DNA of 64,000 bases from Desulfuromonas sp. Lineage in GTDB: Bacteria; Desulfobacterota; Desulfuromonadia; Desulfuromonadales; Geothermobacteraceae. Under the pieces are notes generated by a model, which ran no database searches, was not told where the DNA came from, and saw nothing but the letters and a program-made list of their open reading frames with translations. The stretch is from positions 62,001 to 126,000 of the forward strand of contig PKUA01000018.1 in assembly GCA_002868905.1 (NCBI GenBank), given 5' to 3'. The position numbers and the translations under genes were made by a program. Shown piece after piece: positions 34,291 through 43,867 of this stretch (positions are counted from its first letter, which is position 1; each line of letters opens with the position of its first letter).

Positions 34291-35089
34291 CGGCACTCCA
34301 GGCAAACGGACCGTTCAGGTCCATAACAATCGCAGTGCAATCGTCCAACGGCGGTTCGCTCACCCCGAACCGACGTAATTCTCCGAATAAGGTGTCGAGA
34401 AAGGCGAGATGGTCGCAGGCATCGCTGACCAGCAATCGTTCGAGCCGTTCCTGCCCGAACAGTTCCCCGGATGCGTTACCCGCTTCGACAATGCCATCGG
34501 TGTATAATAACAGCCTGTCGTGTCTCTGCAACTGGAAGGTGCGAAGGCTCAGGTCGGGCTCGGCGAAAAATCCGAGCGGCTGGCCGGTCGGGTCAAGCCT
34601 GGTCAGCTGTCGGTTCCGACAGATCAGGGGGGCGACCTGCCCGGCATTCAGGTACCTCATCGTCAAGTCGCGCGGCTCGATCACGGCCAAAAACAGGGTG
34701 GTGGAAAAGAAGTGGTCCAGTTCCTCGGAGCGGCGGGCAAAATGCCAGAGAAAGTCATTGACTTCCCGGGCCATCCGTAATGGGCTGCTATCTTCGAGGC
34801 CGGAGCGGTGCAGATATCCGAGCAACAGCCCCATCACCAGCGACGCCTGGATGCCGTGGCCCGTTACATCACCAAGGAAGAGCAGAAGAGAGCCGTCGGG
34901 TAGAGTCACGAAGTCGAAGAAGTCTCCCCCGACCCGCTGCGCCATACGATTTTTGACCCCGATGCAGCTCCAGTTACAAGCCGGCGAACCCTTCGGCAGC
35001 AACAGCTGCTGTACGCCGTGAGCGACATCAAGTTCCCTTTCAAGGGCGAGAAAGGACGCTTCTTCAAGCTTGGGCAATTGGGGCTTCAT
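34253..35089 (-). CDS. RsbU/SpoIIE-type PP2C serine phosphatase
   Basis: The 278-residue product has the PP2C-like motifs GGDFFDF, LGDVTGHGIQASL, YLNAGQVAPL, YTDGIVEAGN and DDCTAIVMDL. These carry the Asp residues for two metal ions. No receiver or other sensor domain is attached; the first 40 residues (ELDVAHGVQQLLLPKG) are the usual linker helix. Such phosphatases act on anti-anti-sigma (STAS) proteins in partner-switching pathways, but no STAS or kinase gene is seen nearby. It overlaps the PilZ gene. Confidence 0.92.
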   Translation of the reverse strand: MKPQLPKLEEASFLALERELDVAHGVQQLLLPKGSPACNWSCIGVKNRMAQRVGGDFFDFVTLPDGSLLLFLGDVTGHGIQASLVMGLLLGYLHRSGLEDSSPLRMAREVNDFLWHFARRSEELDHFFSTTLFLAVIEPRDLTMRYLNAGQVAPLICRNRQLTRLDPTGQPLGFFAEPDLSLRTFQLQRHDRLLLYTDGIVEAGNASGELFGQERLERLLVSDACDHLAFLDTLFGELRRFGVSEPPLDDCTAIVMDLNGPFAWSADAGESLPKTEST

Positions 35090-35154
35090 GGCAGACCAGC
35101 TCCCGTTCGATCAAGGGCAGAAATAATTCAGGTCGCAAGTATACCCCATTTCTT

Positions 35155-35934
35155 CTACTCATTGCCAATGCGGTTGAAGTCGACCAACTCCTTGTCGAGC
35201 AGATGCCGTGGATGCACGTTGCCAAGCGCACCGAGCATGCTCCGCTTGATGTGCCGATTCTCCTGGGAGAGCTCGCGGATCAACTGTTTCATCCGTTGCC
35301 GCTTCTGATCGACCTCGCCGCAGACCGGGCAGGCGCAACAGATCACCGGCATTTGATGCTGGCGGGAAAAGCGTATGATATCCCCCTCCTCAACGTAGAC
35401 CAGCGGACGAATGACCGTGTGCCGGCCGTTGTCGGCAGCGAGTTTGGGACTCATCGCCTTCAGGGTTCCGACGTAAAACTGGTTGAGCAGCAGGGTTTCG
35501 ATGAAATCGTCCAGGTGGTGGCCGAGGGCAATCTTGTTGCAACCGAGTTCGTCCGCCAGGGAGTAGAGCACCCCGCGCCGCAGCCGGGCACAGAACGAGC
35601 AGTAGCTCGACCCGGGGCGACGTTTGGTCTCGATGATCTCGTAACAGTTGGTCGACTCCATCCGGTATTCGAAACCATGCTCAAGCAGGTGGTCTTCGAT
35701 CACCTGCTTGCGAAACCCGGGGAAGCCCGAGTCGACGTTGGCGGCGACCAGCTCGTATTTGACCGGCGCCTTGCGCCGTAGATGATCGAGAATATGCAGC
35801 AGAGTGTAGGAGTCCTTGCCACCGGAGACACCGACCAGGATCCGGTCGCCCTCCTCGATCAACTTGAAATCGCCGATGGCGCGGCCAACGTTTCTGCGGA
35901 TTTGATGAAACAGGCGATCCGGCTCGAGACCCAT
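35155..35934 (-). CDS. ttcA: tRNA 2-thiocytidine synthetase
   Basis: The product of 259 residues has the PP-loop SGGKDS (about 37-42). It also has Cys motifs YCSFCARLRRG and CCACPVCGE, suitable for the 4Fe-4S cluster of TtcA, and LGHHLDDFIETLLLN. TtcA thiolates C32 of some tRNAs. The start MGLEPDRLFHQIRRNVG (ATG 35934, GGAGG upstream) replaces an unlikely upstream extension to 36045. Confidence 0.93.
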   Translation of the reverse strand: MGLEPDRLFHQIRRNVGRAIGDFKLIEEGDRILVGVSGGKDSYTLLHILDHLRRKAPVKYELVAANVDSGFPGFRKQVIEDHLLEHGFEYRMESTNCYEIIETKRRPGSSYCSFCARLRRGVLYSLADELGCNKIALGHHLDDFIETLLLNQFYVGTLKAMSPKLAADNGRHTVIRPLVYVEEGDIIRFSRQHQMPVICCACPVCGEVDQKRQRMKQLIRELSQENRHIKRSMLGALGNVHPRHLLDKELVDFNRIGNE

Positions 35935-36001
35935 GCTTTTCCTCCATATATCGATAACTTGGGGGAGTGTTGTAAGCGATTCGGGGATTTTATGCAACCC
36001 C

Positions 36002-36041
36002 GTCCGGTTACACCGCCGCAAACGCGGCGGTGTAACCGGAC
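36002..36041. repeat. Perfect 18-bp inverted repeat next to the RND stop codon
   Basis: Arms 36002-36019 and 36024-36041 are exact complements (GTCCGGTTACACCGCCGC and its reverse), separated by AAAC. On the minus strand it follows the stop of the RND gene directly. No T-tract is present in either direction. Confidence 0.8.
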
Positions 36042-39000
36042 TCACTCGGCAGATTCGAGACTGTGGTCGGCGTGCATGTCCCGCAAACCGAACAGGCGCC
36101 GGAAATCTTCCAGGATCAGGTAAAAGGCCGGGATCAGCAGCAGGGTGATGCCGGTGGCGAACATGATGCCGAAGGCGAGGCTGATCGCCATCGGGATCAG
36201 GAACTGGGCCTGCACACTGGTCTCGAGGATCATCGGCATCAGTCCGAAAAAGGTCGTCAGGGAGGTCAGCAAGATCGGCCGGAACCTGCGCAGCCCCGCA
36301 CCCACCAGGGCTTCGTGCAGGTTCAGCCCCCGCTTTCGGCTCCGGTTGACGTAGTCGATCAGCAACAGCGAATCGTTGATGACCACCCCGGTCAGGGCGA
36401 CGATGCCAAACATGCTGAGCATGCTGAGGTCGAAACCGAGCAAAAGGTGTCCCAGGATCGCTCCGACGATGCCGAACGGGATCGCCATCATGATCAGAAA
36501 CGGCTGCGAGTAGCTTCGAAACGAGACCGCCAGCAGTGAGAAAATCACGAACAGAATCAGTTGGAAACCGCTCGCCATGCTCTTCATCGACTCCCGCCGG
36601 TTCTTGTCTTCCCCTTCGAGGTCATAGCTCAGCCCCGGGTATTCGGCCAGCAGCTCTGGCAGGGTACTCAGCCGCATCTGCTCGATGATCTCCTCCGCGT
36701 TGGCCACCGCGTTATCGACGGTCGCGGTGACGTTGATGACACGTTTGCGGTCGGTACGGTTGATCTTGCTGAATCCCCGGTCCTGTTCGATACTCGCCGC
36801 CCGGTTCAGTGGCAGTTCACCACCGCCCGGGGTCCTGATCCGCATCGTTTCCAGGTCCCAGAGGTGGCGGCGGGACTGTTCCGGGAACCGGACCACCACC
36901 TTTACCTCGTTACGCCCCCGCTGCAATCTCAACGCCTCGGCGCCGTAAAATGCCCCGCGCAGCTGACGGCCGAGTCCCTCCTCGGTCAGGCCGAGGGTCC
37001 GCGCTTCGGGCTTGAGCCGCAGTTTAACCTCCTTCTTGCCGAGGGTGTAGTTGTCACTGATATCACCGGTGCCGGGGTAGGCGGCAATCGCAAGCTTGAG
37101 CTTCTCGGCCGCCTCGTCGAGCACTGCAAAATTCTCGTGGGCCAGCTGAACATCGATGTTTGCACCGAGATGGATCAGGTTTGAGGTGAAGGTCAGGGTG
37201 TCGACGCCGGCAATCTCACCGACCCGCTCGCGCCAAAGGTTGGAGATCTCGGTCGCCGGCACGTTTCGCTTCTCGCTCGGGGTCAGGAACATGTAAATAT
37301 TGGCGAGATTGCTACCAGAGCTGGCTGACACTCCTCCCGGACCACGATCACTCGTCGCCGAACCAAGCATCGAATAGATTTGCAGCAGGATCGATTCCCC
37401 AGCCGGGCGCCCGGCGTCATACTCCCGAACGAGGTCGAGGCCGGTCTCAACGATCCTCCGCTGTACCACCTCGGTCCGACTGATCGGTGTTCCCGGCGCC
37501 ATTTCAAGCGCCACGGTGATCGCATCACCGTCGACAATCGGCATAAACCGGAATTTGACGATACCGCCGCCGACCAGACCGATGCCAGCCACCAGAAGGA
37601 CACTGACCGCCACCGCCAGGGTGGCATAGCGGTATCTCAGGCAGAGTTCGAGCAGCCGTTGGTACGGACCGTTGACCATCCGCTCGAGCCACAACCCGAA
37701 CCCCCGGCGAGCCTGATCGATCCGGGCGAACGGTCCGTGGCCCGGCTCCCGCGGTCGACCGATCGCCAAGTGGGCCGGCAGCACAAACAGACACTCGACC
37801 AGGGAAACCAGCAGGATGGCGATGACGATCGCCGGGATCACCAGAATGAATTTCCCCATGATGCCGGTGGTAAACAGCAGGGGAGCAAAGGCGGTGACCG
37901 AGGTCAAAATGGCGAAAATCACCGGTTGCGACACCTCAATGGCGCCGTCGATCGCCGCCTGCAGGTATGGCTTCCCCATCTGCCGATGCTCATAGATATT
38001 CTCGCCGACAACAATGGCATCATCGACGACAATACCGAGGGCCATGATGAAGGCGAACAGGGAAATCATGTTGATAGACACCCCGATCGCCGGCATGAAC
38101 AGCAGGGCGCCGAAAAACGAAATCGGGATGCCGAGCATCACCCAGAGGGCAAGCCGGATCTCCAGAAACAGCCCAAGGGTTATAAACACCAGGACCAGAC
38201 CGATCAACGCGTTCTTCATCAGCAGGTTCTTGCGACTTTCGAACAGCTCCGAGAGATCATAGAGCGTGGCAATATGCGCCTGGTCGGAGAGTTCGGTCCG
38301 TTTTTGCGCAACATAGGCCTTGACCGCCGAGGAGATTTCGGTCGGTTTCTGGTCGCCGACCCGGTAGACCTTGACCATCGCCGCCGGCTCACCATTGGCG
38401 AGTCCGTACTGGTCGGAATCCTCAAACCCGTCCTTCACTGCGGCGATCTCGCCGAGCCTGACCTCGCTCCCATCGGCGTTGTTGATGACGACGATGCGCT
38501 CGTAGTCCTTGCCAACGTAGCGGCGCTCCTTGGTCCGGACAAGGATCTCCCCGCCGCCGGTTTTGATCGTCCCTCCGGGCAAATCGAGAGAAGCCTGGCG
38601 AATTCGCGTGGCGATCTGGTCAAAGGTCAGGTTGTATCTTCGCAGGTTCTGTTCGGAGATTTCGATGGCAATCTCGTAGGGCCGCACCCCGCTTAGATCT
38701 ACCTGGGTGATATTCTCGACCAATAGCAGTTCGTCCCTGACCTGCTCGGCAAGTTCGCGCAGGCTCCGCTCCGGCATGGTTCCGGAGACGACGACGGTGA
38801 TCACCTCGCGCCGGTTGAGCAACTTGCTGACCACCGGTTTTTCGGCATCCCGGGGGAAGGTGATGATCCGGTCGACCTCGCTCTTGATATCCTGGAGCAC
38901 CAGGTCGACATCGGCTTCGGTCATCACCTCAACGATAACGTTTCCAAAGCCCTCTCCGGCCACCGACTTGATCTGCTTGACGCCATCGACCCCGGTCAGG

Positions 39001-39212
39001 CTCTCCTCGACCTTGAGCAGGACCCCTTCTTCGACCTCTTCCGGGCCGGCGCCCGGATAGGCGACGCTGACCATGACCCGGTCGAGGGCGATTTCGGGGA
39101 AGACCTCCTGCTTGACGCTGAAACCGAGGATCAGGCCACCGGCAATGAAAACCAGCATCAACAGGTTGGCGGCGACATGGTTCCGGGCCATCCAGCGGAT
39201 GGCGTTTTTCAT
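36042..39212 (-). CDS. RND-family efflux permease (AcrB-like)
   Basis: The 1056-residue protein has the RND layout. The N-terminal helix is NHVAANLLMLVFIAGGLILGF, followed by a large periplasmic loop (FPEIALDRVMVSVAYPGAGPEEVEE). The helix-4 region has the proton-relay pair (GIVVDDAIVVGENIYEH), then a second large loop and six further helices (ALTGVVINDSLLLIDYVNRSR). It should export small hydrophobic or toxic compounds using the proton gradient. It is third after an outer-membrane factor and an adaptor in a TetR-led operon (4-nt overlaps). Confidence 0.95.
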   Translation of the reverse strand: MKNAIRWMARNHVAANLLMLVFIAGGLILGFSVKQEVFPEIALDRVMVSVAYPGAGPEEVEEGVLLKVEESLTGVDGVKQIKSVAGEGFGNVIVEVMTEADVDLVLQDIKSEVDRIITFPRDAEKPVVSKLLNRREVITVVVSGTMPERSLRELAEQVRDELLLVENITQVDLSGVRPYEIAIEISEQNLRRYNLTFDQIATRIRQASLDLPGGTIKTGGGEILVRTKERRYVGKDYERIVVINNADGSEVRLGEIAAVKDGFEDSDQYGLANGEPAAMVKVYRVGDQKPTEISSAVKAYVAQKRTELSDQAHIATLYDLSELFESRKNLLMKNALIGLVLVFITLGLFLEIRLALWVMLGIPISFFGALLFMPAIGVSINMISLFAFIMALGIVVDDAIVVGENIYEHRQMGKPYLQAAIDGAIEVSQPVIFAILTSVTAFAPLLFTTGIMGKFILVIPAIVIAILLVSLVECLFVLPAHLAIGRPREPGHGPFARIDQARRGFGLWLERMVNGPYQRLLELCLRYRYATLAVAVSVLLVAGIGLVGGGIVKFRFMPIVDGDAITVALEMAPGTPISRTEVVQRRIVETGLDLVREYDAGRPAGESILLQIYSMLGSATSDRGPGGVSASSGSNLANIYMFLTPSEKRNVPATEISNLWRERVGEIAGVDTLTFTSNLIHLGANIDVQLAHENFAVLDEAAEKLKLAIAAYPGTGDISDNYTLGKKEVKLRLKPEARTLGLTEEGLGRQLRGAFYGAEALRLQRGRNEVKVVVRFPEQSRRHLWDLETMRIRTPGGGELPLNRAASIEQDRGFSKINRTDRKRVINVTATVDNAVANAEEIIEQMRLSTLPELLAEYPGLSYDLEGEDKNRRESMKSMASGFQLILFVIFSLLAVSFRSYSQPFLIMMAIPFGIVGAILGHLLLGFDLSMLSMFGIVALTGVVINDSLLLIDYVNRSRKRGLNLHEALVGAGLRRFRPILLTSLTTFFGLMPMILETSVQAQFLIPMAISLAFGIMFATGITLLLIPAFYLILEDFRRLFGLRDMHADHSLESAE

Positions 39213-40384
39213 GGCTGCGCCTCCCGTTGCTGGGGCCTTAGCAACATTCCGTCCACGGCTGCAGCTATGCCAGTGAGAACCACCTGGTCACCGGTGTCAA
39301 TCCCGGTACCGACCAGTACCTGCTCCCGCTCACGCCGCACGATATCGACCGACTTGATCCGCAGCCGGTTGCGGTCGTCTACCGTCCAGGCCGTGTCATG
39401 GTCGCGTAGCGCCTGGCGAGGGAGCGCAACCACCTGCTCCAGGACCTTCCCCTGCAGGGTCAGGTTGACGAAGCTGCCGATAGCGAGCTCGGCCACCCCC
39501 GACTGCTGCTGCTTCAGCCCGAACGGGTCATCCACCACCACCGCCAGCCGCGCCATCCGCCCCCGCGCGTCGACCTCCGCCAAACTCCGGTCCACGTAAC
39601 CGGCCCATAGCTGGGCCCGGTCGCCAATCTGGAGGCTGATCCGGGCCGGCGACCCCTGGTCACCGTTGCGTCGCGGAACATCAAGCCAGATCAGGTCATC
39701 GAGAGGGACGGGAGTGATGATCTCCGCCTGGTCGGTGCCGACCACGACCGCCAACGACGTGCCGGCCCGGACGAATTGTCCGGCGGCCGTCGTTTCACTC
39801 CGCACGTAGCAGTTAAATGGTGCCGTCAGGCGGGTCCGCTCCAGGTCGAGGCGAGCCAGCTCCAGGGCTGCCCGGGCCGATTGAAGGGCAGCTTCGGCAT
39901 TTTTCAGCTGGGGTGCGAGGACCACGAGCGGCGGGGCGGCTTCGCCGGGGTGGAGTTGGTCCCATTCCTGACGGGCAATGGCCGCCCGCGCCCTGACCGT
40001 CTCCAGGTCGAGTTCGAAGCGGCTCAGGTTGGCCTCTGCCCGTTCAACGGCGAGCCGGTAATCGACCGCTTCCACCGCCAGCAACAGCTCGCCGCGGCGG
40101 AAAAAGCCGCCGGCTACAAGCTGCGGGGCGATTTCGACGATTTTGCCGCTGACCTGCGGAACAATGTCGGCCTGCTGACGCGGCTGCACCGTCCCGGTCG
40201 CCAACACCTCCACCCGATGATCGGTCGGTTTCACCACCATAGTCTCGACCAAAATCCCTCGATTTTCTGGGGACTGTTGCGGCGGAACCTGACGACTCTT
40301 CACCAGCAACAGCATTCCGCCGATTCCGAGCGACAGGATCAGCAGCGGCAGGACAATTTTAAGCATCAGATGACGTCGACTCAT
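39209..40384 (-). CDS. RND efflux periplasmic adaptor (membrane fusion protein)
   Basis: The 391-residue product has an N-terminal signal anchor (about residues 8-27) and no lipobox. The adaptor architecture is visible: VEVLATGTVQPRQQADIVPQVSGKIVEIAPQLVAGGFFRRGELLLAVE (lipoyl/beta-barrel), a helical hairpin (VERAEANLSRFELDLETVRA), and LTAPFNCYVRSETTAAGQFVRAGTSLAVV. It links the RND pump to the outer-membrane channel. It overlaps both neighbours by 4 nt. Confidence 0.93.
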   Translation of the reverse strand: MSRRHLMLKIVLPLLILSLGIGGMLLLVKSRQVPPQQSPENRGILVETMVVKPTDHRVEVLATGTVQPRQQADIVPQVSGKIVEIAPQLVAGGFFRRGELLLAVEAVDYRLAVERAEANLSRFELDLETVRARAAIARQEWDQLHPGEAAPPLVVLAPQLKNAEAALQSARAALELARLDLERTRLTAPFNCYVRSETTAAGQFVRAGTSLAVVVGTDQAEIITPVPLDDLIWLDVPRRNGDQGSPARISLQIGDRAQLWAGYVDRSLAEVDARGRMARLAVVVDDPFGLKQQQSGVAELAIGSFVNLTLQGKVLEQVVALPRQALRDHDTAWTVDDRNRLRIKSVDIVRREREQVLVGTGIDTGDQVVLTGIAAAVDGMLLRPQQREAQP

Positions 40385-41805
40385 GGTTGTTCCTTATGGT
40401 GTGTGATAGCCGCCTGGCGTTTCTCCAGATGGTCTTGCAACCAATCGCCGGCAAGAGCCCGTGACAGACTGATAAAGTTGCTGAGCTGCTGCCGTTTCGC
40501 GTTGAGCAGGGCGCTACGGGCCTGGAAGTCGTTGCGTTGGGCGGTCAAAACCGGCAGGTAATCGGCAACCCCGTGCAGGTAATTCTGCAAGCTGACCCGC
40601 AGGGTCGCAGCGGCGACGGACGAACTCTTTTCCAGGCGCGCAATCCGCTCCTCTCCGACCCGGCTCGCGGTCAAAGCGTCTTCCACTTCCCGTGCCGCCT
40701 GCAGGACGGTCTGCCGATAGGCGGCCATCCGCTCTGCCACCACGCTCCGGGTCCGGTCGACTTCCGCGCGGCGGCGGCCTCCATCGATCAGCGGCAGGGC
40801 GAGGTTGCCGGCCAGATTCCAGAAATTCCCCTCGATGAGGCCGCTCGAATAATCCTGGCGGCTGCGCCCCAGAGATCCGACCAGGCTCACATTCGGCAGC
40901 CGCTCTGCCAGGGCGACGGCAACGTCGGCATCGGCCGACCACAGCCTGGCGAAGCTGGCAGCCACGTCGGGGCGCTGCTGCAGCAGGTCGGCCGGGACAC
41001 CGGACGGCCAGGGGCGATCGAGGTGCGGCAAACTCGCCTCATCACCAGCGGTGGAGCGATCGGGGTAGCGCCCCAGCAGGAGCGCCAAGCCGTTTTCGGC
41101 GCTCGCCAAGGCGTTCTCGTACTGCGGGCGGATCGCCTCGGCGGCCGCCAGGTTCTGCTCGGCCTGGTAGAGATCGATGGCCGGGGCGACCCCGAGTCGA
41201 TAACGCGCGTCGACCCGTTGCACCGTATCCGTCAGGGAAGCGATGGTCCGGTCGGTCAGGGCGAGCAGGGCCCGCTGTTCGATCGCCAGGTAGTAGAGTT
41301 CCGCCAGTTCCGCAGTCAACCCGAGGTAGAGGGTCTGCAGGTCGTGCCGACTCGCTTCAGCCTGCAGCTCGGCCGCCCGCTGCCGCTGCCGCAGCCGACC
41401 CCAGAGATCGAGTTCGAAAGCGGCGGCCAGGGAAAACTGGGATCTCGACCCGATGACCACACCAAATTGACTCGGAGTCCGGGAACGGGCAAGTTCTCCA
41501 CCGGCGTTGAGACTCGGATAACGGGCGCTGCCGGCGCTTCGTGCCAAGGCCCGGGCCTGCTCCAGCCGGGCGACCCCCTGCTCGAGGCGGAGATTGCCCT
41601 GCAGCATCTCCTCCATCAATGCGTTCAGCCTCATATCACCGAACCGCTCCCACCATGGAACGGCCAACCCCTCTGCGGAGGCGCCCTGACCGGAAAGATA
41701 GGCATCGGGTAAGTTCATTTCCGGAGGTTCGACCGGTTGATGCAGACTGCAGCCACTCCAGAACAGGGCAGCAGCCAACATCAATCCGAGACGGAGAATG
41801 TTCAT
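40381..41805 (-). CDS. Outer-membrane efflux lipoprotein (NodT/OprM family)
   Basis: The 474-residue product has a lipoprotein signal (MNILRLGLMLAAALFWSGC, lipid Cys19). Two TolC-type repeats follow: VPWWERFGDMRLNALMEEMLQGNLRLEQGVARLEQARAL, and later QRPDVAASFARLWSADADVAVALAERLPNVSLVG. It forms the outer-membrane exit duct for the RND pump. It overlaps the TetR gene upstream and the adaptor downstream. Confidence 0.95.
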   Translation of the reverse strand: MNILRLGLMLAAALFWSGCSLHQPVEPPEMNLPDAYLSGQGASAEGLAVPWWERFGDMRLNALMEEMLQGNLRLEQGVARLEQARALARSAGSARYPSLNAGGELARSRTPSQFGVVIGSRSQFSLAAAFELDLWGRLRQRQRAAELQAEASRHDLQTLYLGLTAELAELYYLAIEQRALLALTDRTIASLTDTVQRVDARYRLGVAPAIDLYQAEQNLAAAEAIRPQYENALASAENGLALLLGRYPDRSTAGDEASLPHLDRPWPSGVPADLLQQRPDVAASFARLWSADADVAVALAERLPNVSLVGSLGRSRQDYSSGLIEGNFWNLAGNLALPLIDGGRRRAEVDRTRSVVAERMAAYRQTVLQAAREVEDALTASRVGEERIARLEKSSSVAAATLRVSLQNYLHGVADYLPVLTAQRNDFQARSALLNAKRQQLSNFISLSRALAGDWLQDHLEKRQAAITHHKEQP

Positions 41806-42437
41806 GGCACCACCTCCATTCCGGCAACGGTAAAGTCAAGCAGCATGTTGATCAGCGCCTCGATCTCGATTTCGGGGTCGATCCCCGGCGGAACAACGCC
41901 GTGCCGGTCATGGCAGCGCATCATATGGCTGAGGGAACCGACGGTGAAATGTAGCCGCCAATACAGCAGAGACGGATCGACCTCAGGCAGCGCCTCGACC
42001 AGTGCCTGGTAAAATTGCATCAACATCGGGACCATCTGCCGCACGAAGATTTCGTGCCCAACCCCCTGCGTGTCAGCGAGCAGGCGTCCAACCAGGGTGA
42101 CGAAAGCAAGATGGTCTGAGCCGGGTGCGCGCAGCTGCAGGGTCGGCTCGACCAGGGCGTTCATAATCTGGCGAGGCCGAGGACGACGCTCCTCCTGTTG
42201 CGCGAGTTGCAGCTCATGCTCCAGCCCTTGACGCCGTTTGTCATTCAGGGGCCCCAGGTGACGCAGGATGACCGCTTCCAGCAGCTCCTCCTTGGAACCG
42301 AAGTGGTAATTGACCGCCGCCAGGTTGACTTCGGCCAGCTGGGTGATTTGCCGCAGCGAAGTGGCGTAAAAACCGTTCCGGGCAAACAGCTCTTCGGCAG
42401 CATCAAGGATGCGCTGTTTAGTATCAGGTTGACTCAT
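41802..42437 (-). CDS. TetR-family transcriptional repressor
   Basis: The 211-residue product has the TetR helix-turn-helix (TKQRILDAAEELFARNGFYATSLRQITQLAEVNLAAVNYHFGSKEELLEAV). The C-terminal ligand-binding part is of the AefR/CecR type (PRQIMNALVEPTLQLRAP). It is the first gene of the efflux operon, so it should repress both itself and the RND genes, plus the divergent MFS gene. A palindrome in the shared intergenic region is the likely operator. Confidence 0.93.
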   Translation of the reverse strand: MSQPDTKQRILDAAEELFARNGFYATSLRQITQLAEVNLAAVNYHFGSKEELLEAVILRHLGPLNDKRRQGLEHELQLAQQEERRPRPRQIMNALVEPTLQLRAPGSDHLAFVTLVGRLLADTQGVGHEIFVRQMVPMLMQFYQALVEALPEVDPSLLYWRLHFTVGSLSHMMRCHDRHGVVPPGIDPEIEIEALINMLLDFTVAGMEVVP

Positions 42438-42483
42438 TCTTCTCCTCGGGTGAAACTAAAAGCTGGCGTGTTTCGTTCATACG

Positions 42484-42517
42484 TATAATTTAAACGATCG
42501 TTTTAACCATTTGTCAA
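42484..42517. promoter_or_regulatory. Shared TetR operator and divergent promoters
   Basis: AAACGATCGTTT (42492-42503) is a perfect 12-bp palindrome, typical for TetR-family operators. It lies between a minus-strand -35 TTGACA (42517-42512) and the -10 region TTTAAA (42494-42489). On the plus strand a TATAAT (42484-42489) abuts it. Binding here would block both promoters. Confidence 0.7.
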
Positions 42518-42526
42518 CAGAATTCT

Positions 42527-43867
42527 GTGTCCAAACCAACTAAACTCCATCACCTGGTCCCCTTGCTCTGCTGGGCAGTTTACTGCTCGGTCCTCAACGG
42601 CACCATGTTCAACGTGGCGGTACCGGATATCGCTCGCGACTTCAGCCTGGCACCGAGCGAAGTCAGCTGGGTGATTACCGGTTATATCGTCATCTTCGCC
42701 GTCGGGGCGATCAGCTATGGCAAACTGGCCGACAATTACCCGGTGCGCCGGCTATTGACCATCGGGTTGCTGCTATTCAATAGTGGGGCACTTATCTCCC
42801 TGCTGGCCGATCGCTACCCGCTGTTGATCATCGGCCGCCTGGTCCAGGCCTCCGGCGGCGCAGCCATCCCCGCCCTGGTGATGCTCTGTGCCACCCGCTA
42901 CGCCCCGCCCGAACAGCGCGGCCGGGTTTTGGGGGCCGTCAGCGCCACCGTCGCCTTCGCCATGGGATGCGGCCCTCTGGTCGGCGGACTGCTCGGCGGA
43001 TATTTTCACTGGCGCTGGCTGTTTCTTCTCTCCTTCGCCACCCTGCCGGTAATCCCCCTGCTCAGGATCGTGTTACAGCCGGAACCGGTGCGCCCAGGAC
43101 GCTTCGATCTGCTCGGCGCCGGTTGGCTGACCGGCGGCATCGCCCTGCTTCTGTTCGGCTTGACCCAGCGACAACTTTGGTCCCCCTTGCTCGCTGCCGC
43201 TTGTATCGCCCTGTTTATCCGACAGGTTCGCCGCCACCCCAACCCGTTTATCTCACCGACCCTCCTCGGCAATCAACCGTATCGCCAGGGATTGGCCGCA
43301 ACTTTTCTCGCCATGGGAACCATGTTCGGCCTGCTCTTCATCATTCCGCTCGGTTTGCGTGAACAGTTCGGCCTCTCGACCATTGGAATCGGTCTGGTGA
43401 TTTTCCCCGGAGCCGCCTGCGGTGCCGTCATCGGAGTCATCGGCGGCCGGTTGACCGACCGCTTCGGTTGCCGTCCGATTGCGAGCTGGGGGATCACCCT
43501 CCTCGCTGCCGGCTACCTGCTCCTGCTGGCATTCGGGCAGAACCCCGTAACCATCGCCCTGCTTCTGGTCATCTGCTACGGGGGCTTCTCCCTGTTTCAG
43601 CCCGCCCTCGGCAAGGCGGTCTCTTTAACCCTGCCGTCAAAACAGACGGGGGTCGGTATGGGGCTGTACAACCTGATTTATTTTCTCTCCGGTGCTTTCG
43701 GCACGGCCGTTTCGGGGGGGCTGCTTGAACTGTTCGCCGAAACCGGGCATGATAGCGAGGGACCAAGGGCGATTCTGCTCCTGATGACCGTTACCTGCCT
43801 GCTCGCCCTGCCGGTGTTTCGCCGCATGGGCCTTAATTCAGAGACAAAGAGGAGCCAGGAACCGTGA
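42527..43867 (+). CDS. MFS multidrug exporter (DHA2-like)
   Basis: The 446-residue protein has 12-14 hydrophobic segments with the MFS loop motif YGKLADNYPVRRLLTIGLLLF and motif C-like VSATVAFAMGCGPLVGGLLGGYFHWRWLF. NGTMFNVAVPDIARDFSLAPSEVSWVITGY is like DHA2-family exporters. It begins with a GTG at 42527 without a clear ribosome-binding site, so a nearby alternative start is possible. The gene is divergent from the TetR-RND operon and likely under the same repressor. Confidence 0.9.
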   Translation: MSKPTKLHHLVPLLCWAVYCSVLNGTMFNVAVPDIARDFSLAPSEVSWVITGYIVIFAVGAISYGKLADNYPVRRLLTIGLLLFNSGALISLLADRYPLLIIGRLVQASGGAAIPALVMLCATRYAPPEQRGRVLGAVSATVAFAMGCGPLVGGLLGGYFHWRWLFLLSFATLPVIPLLRIVLQPEPVRPGRFDLLGAGWLTGGIALLLFGLTQRQLWSPLLAAACIALFIRQVRRHPNPFISPTLLGNQPYRQGLAATFLAMGTMFGLLFIIPLGLREQFGLSTIGIGLVIFPGAACGAVIGVIGGRLTDRFGCRPIASWGITLLAAGYLLLLAFGQNPVTIALLLVICYGGFSLFQPALGKAVSLTLPSKQTGVGMGLYNLIYFLSGAFGTAVSGGLLELFAETGHDSEGPRAILLLMTVTCLLALPVFRRMGLNSETKRSQEP

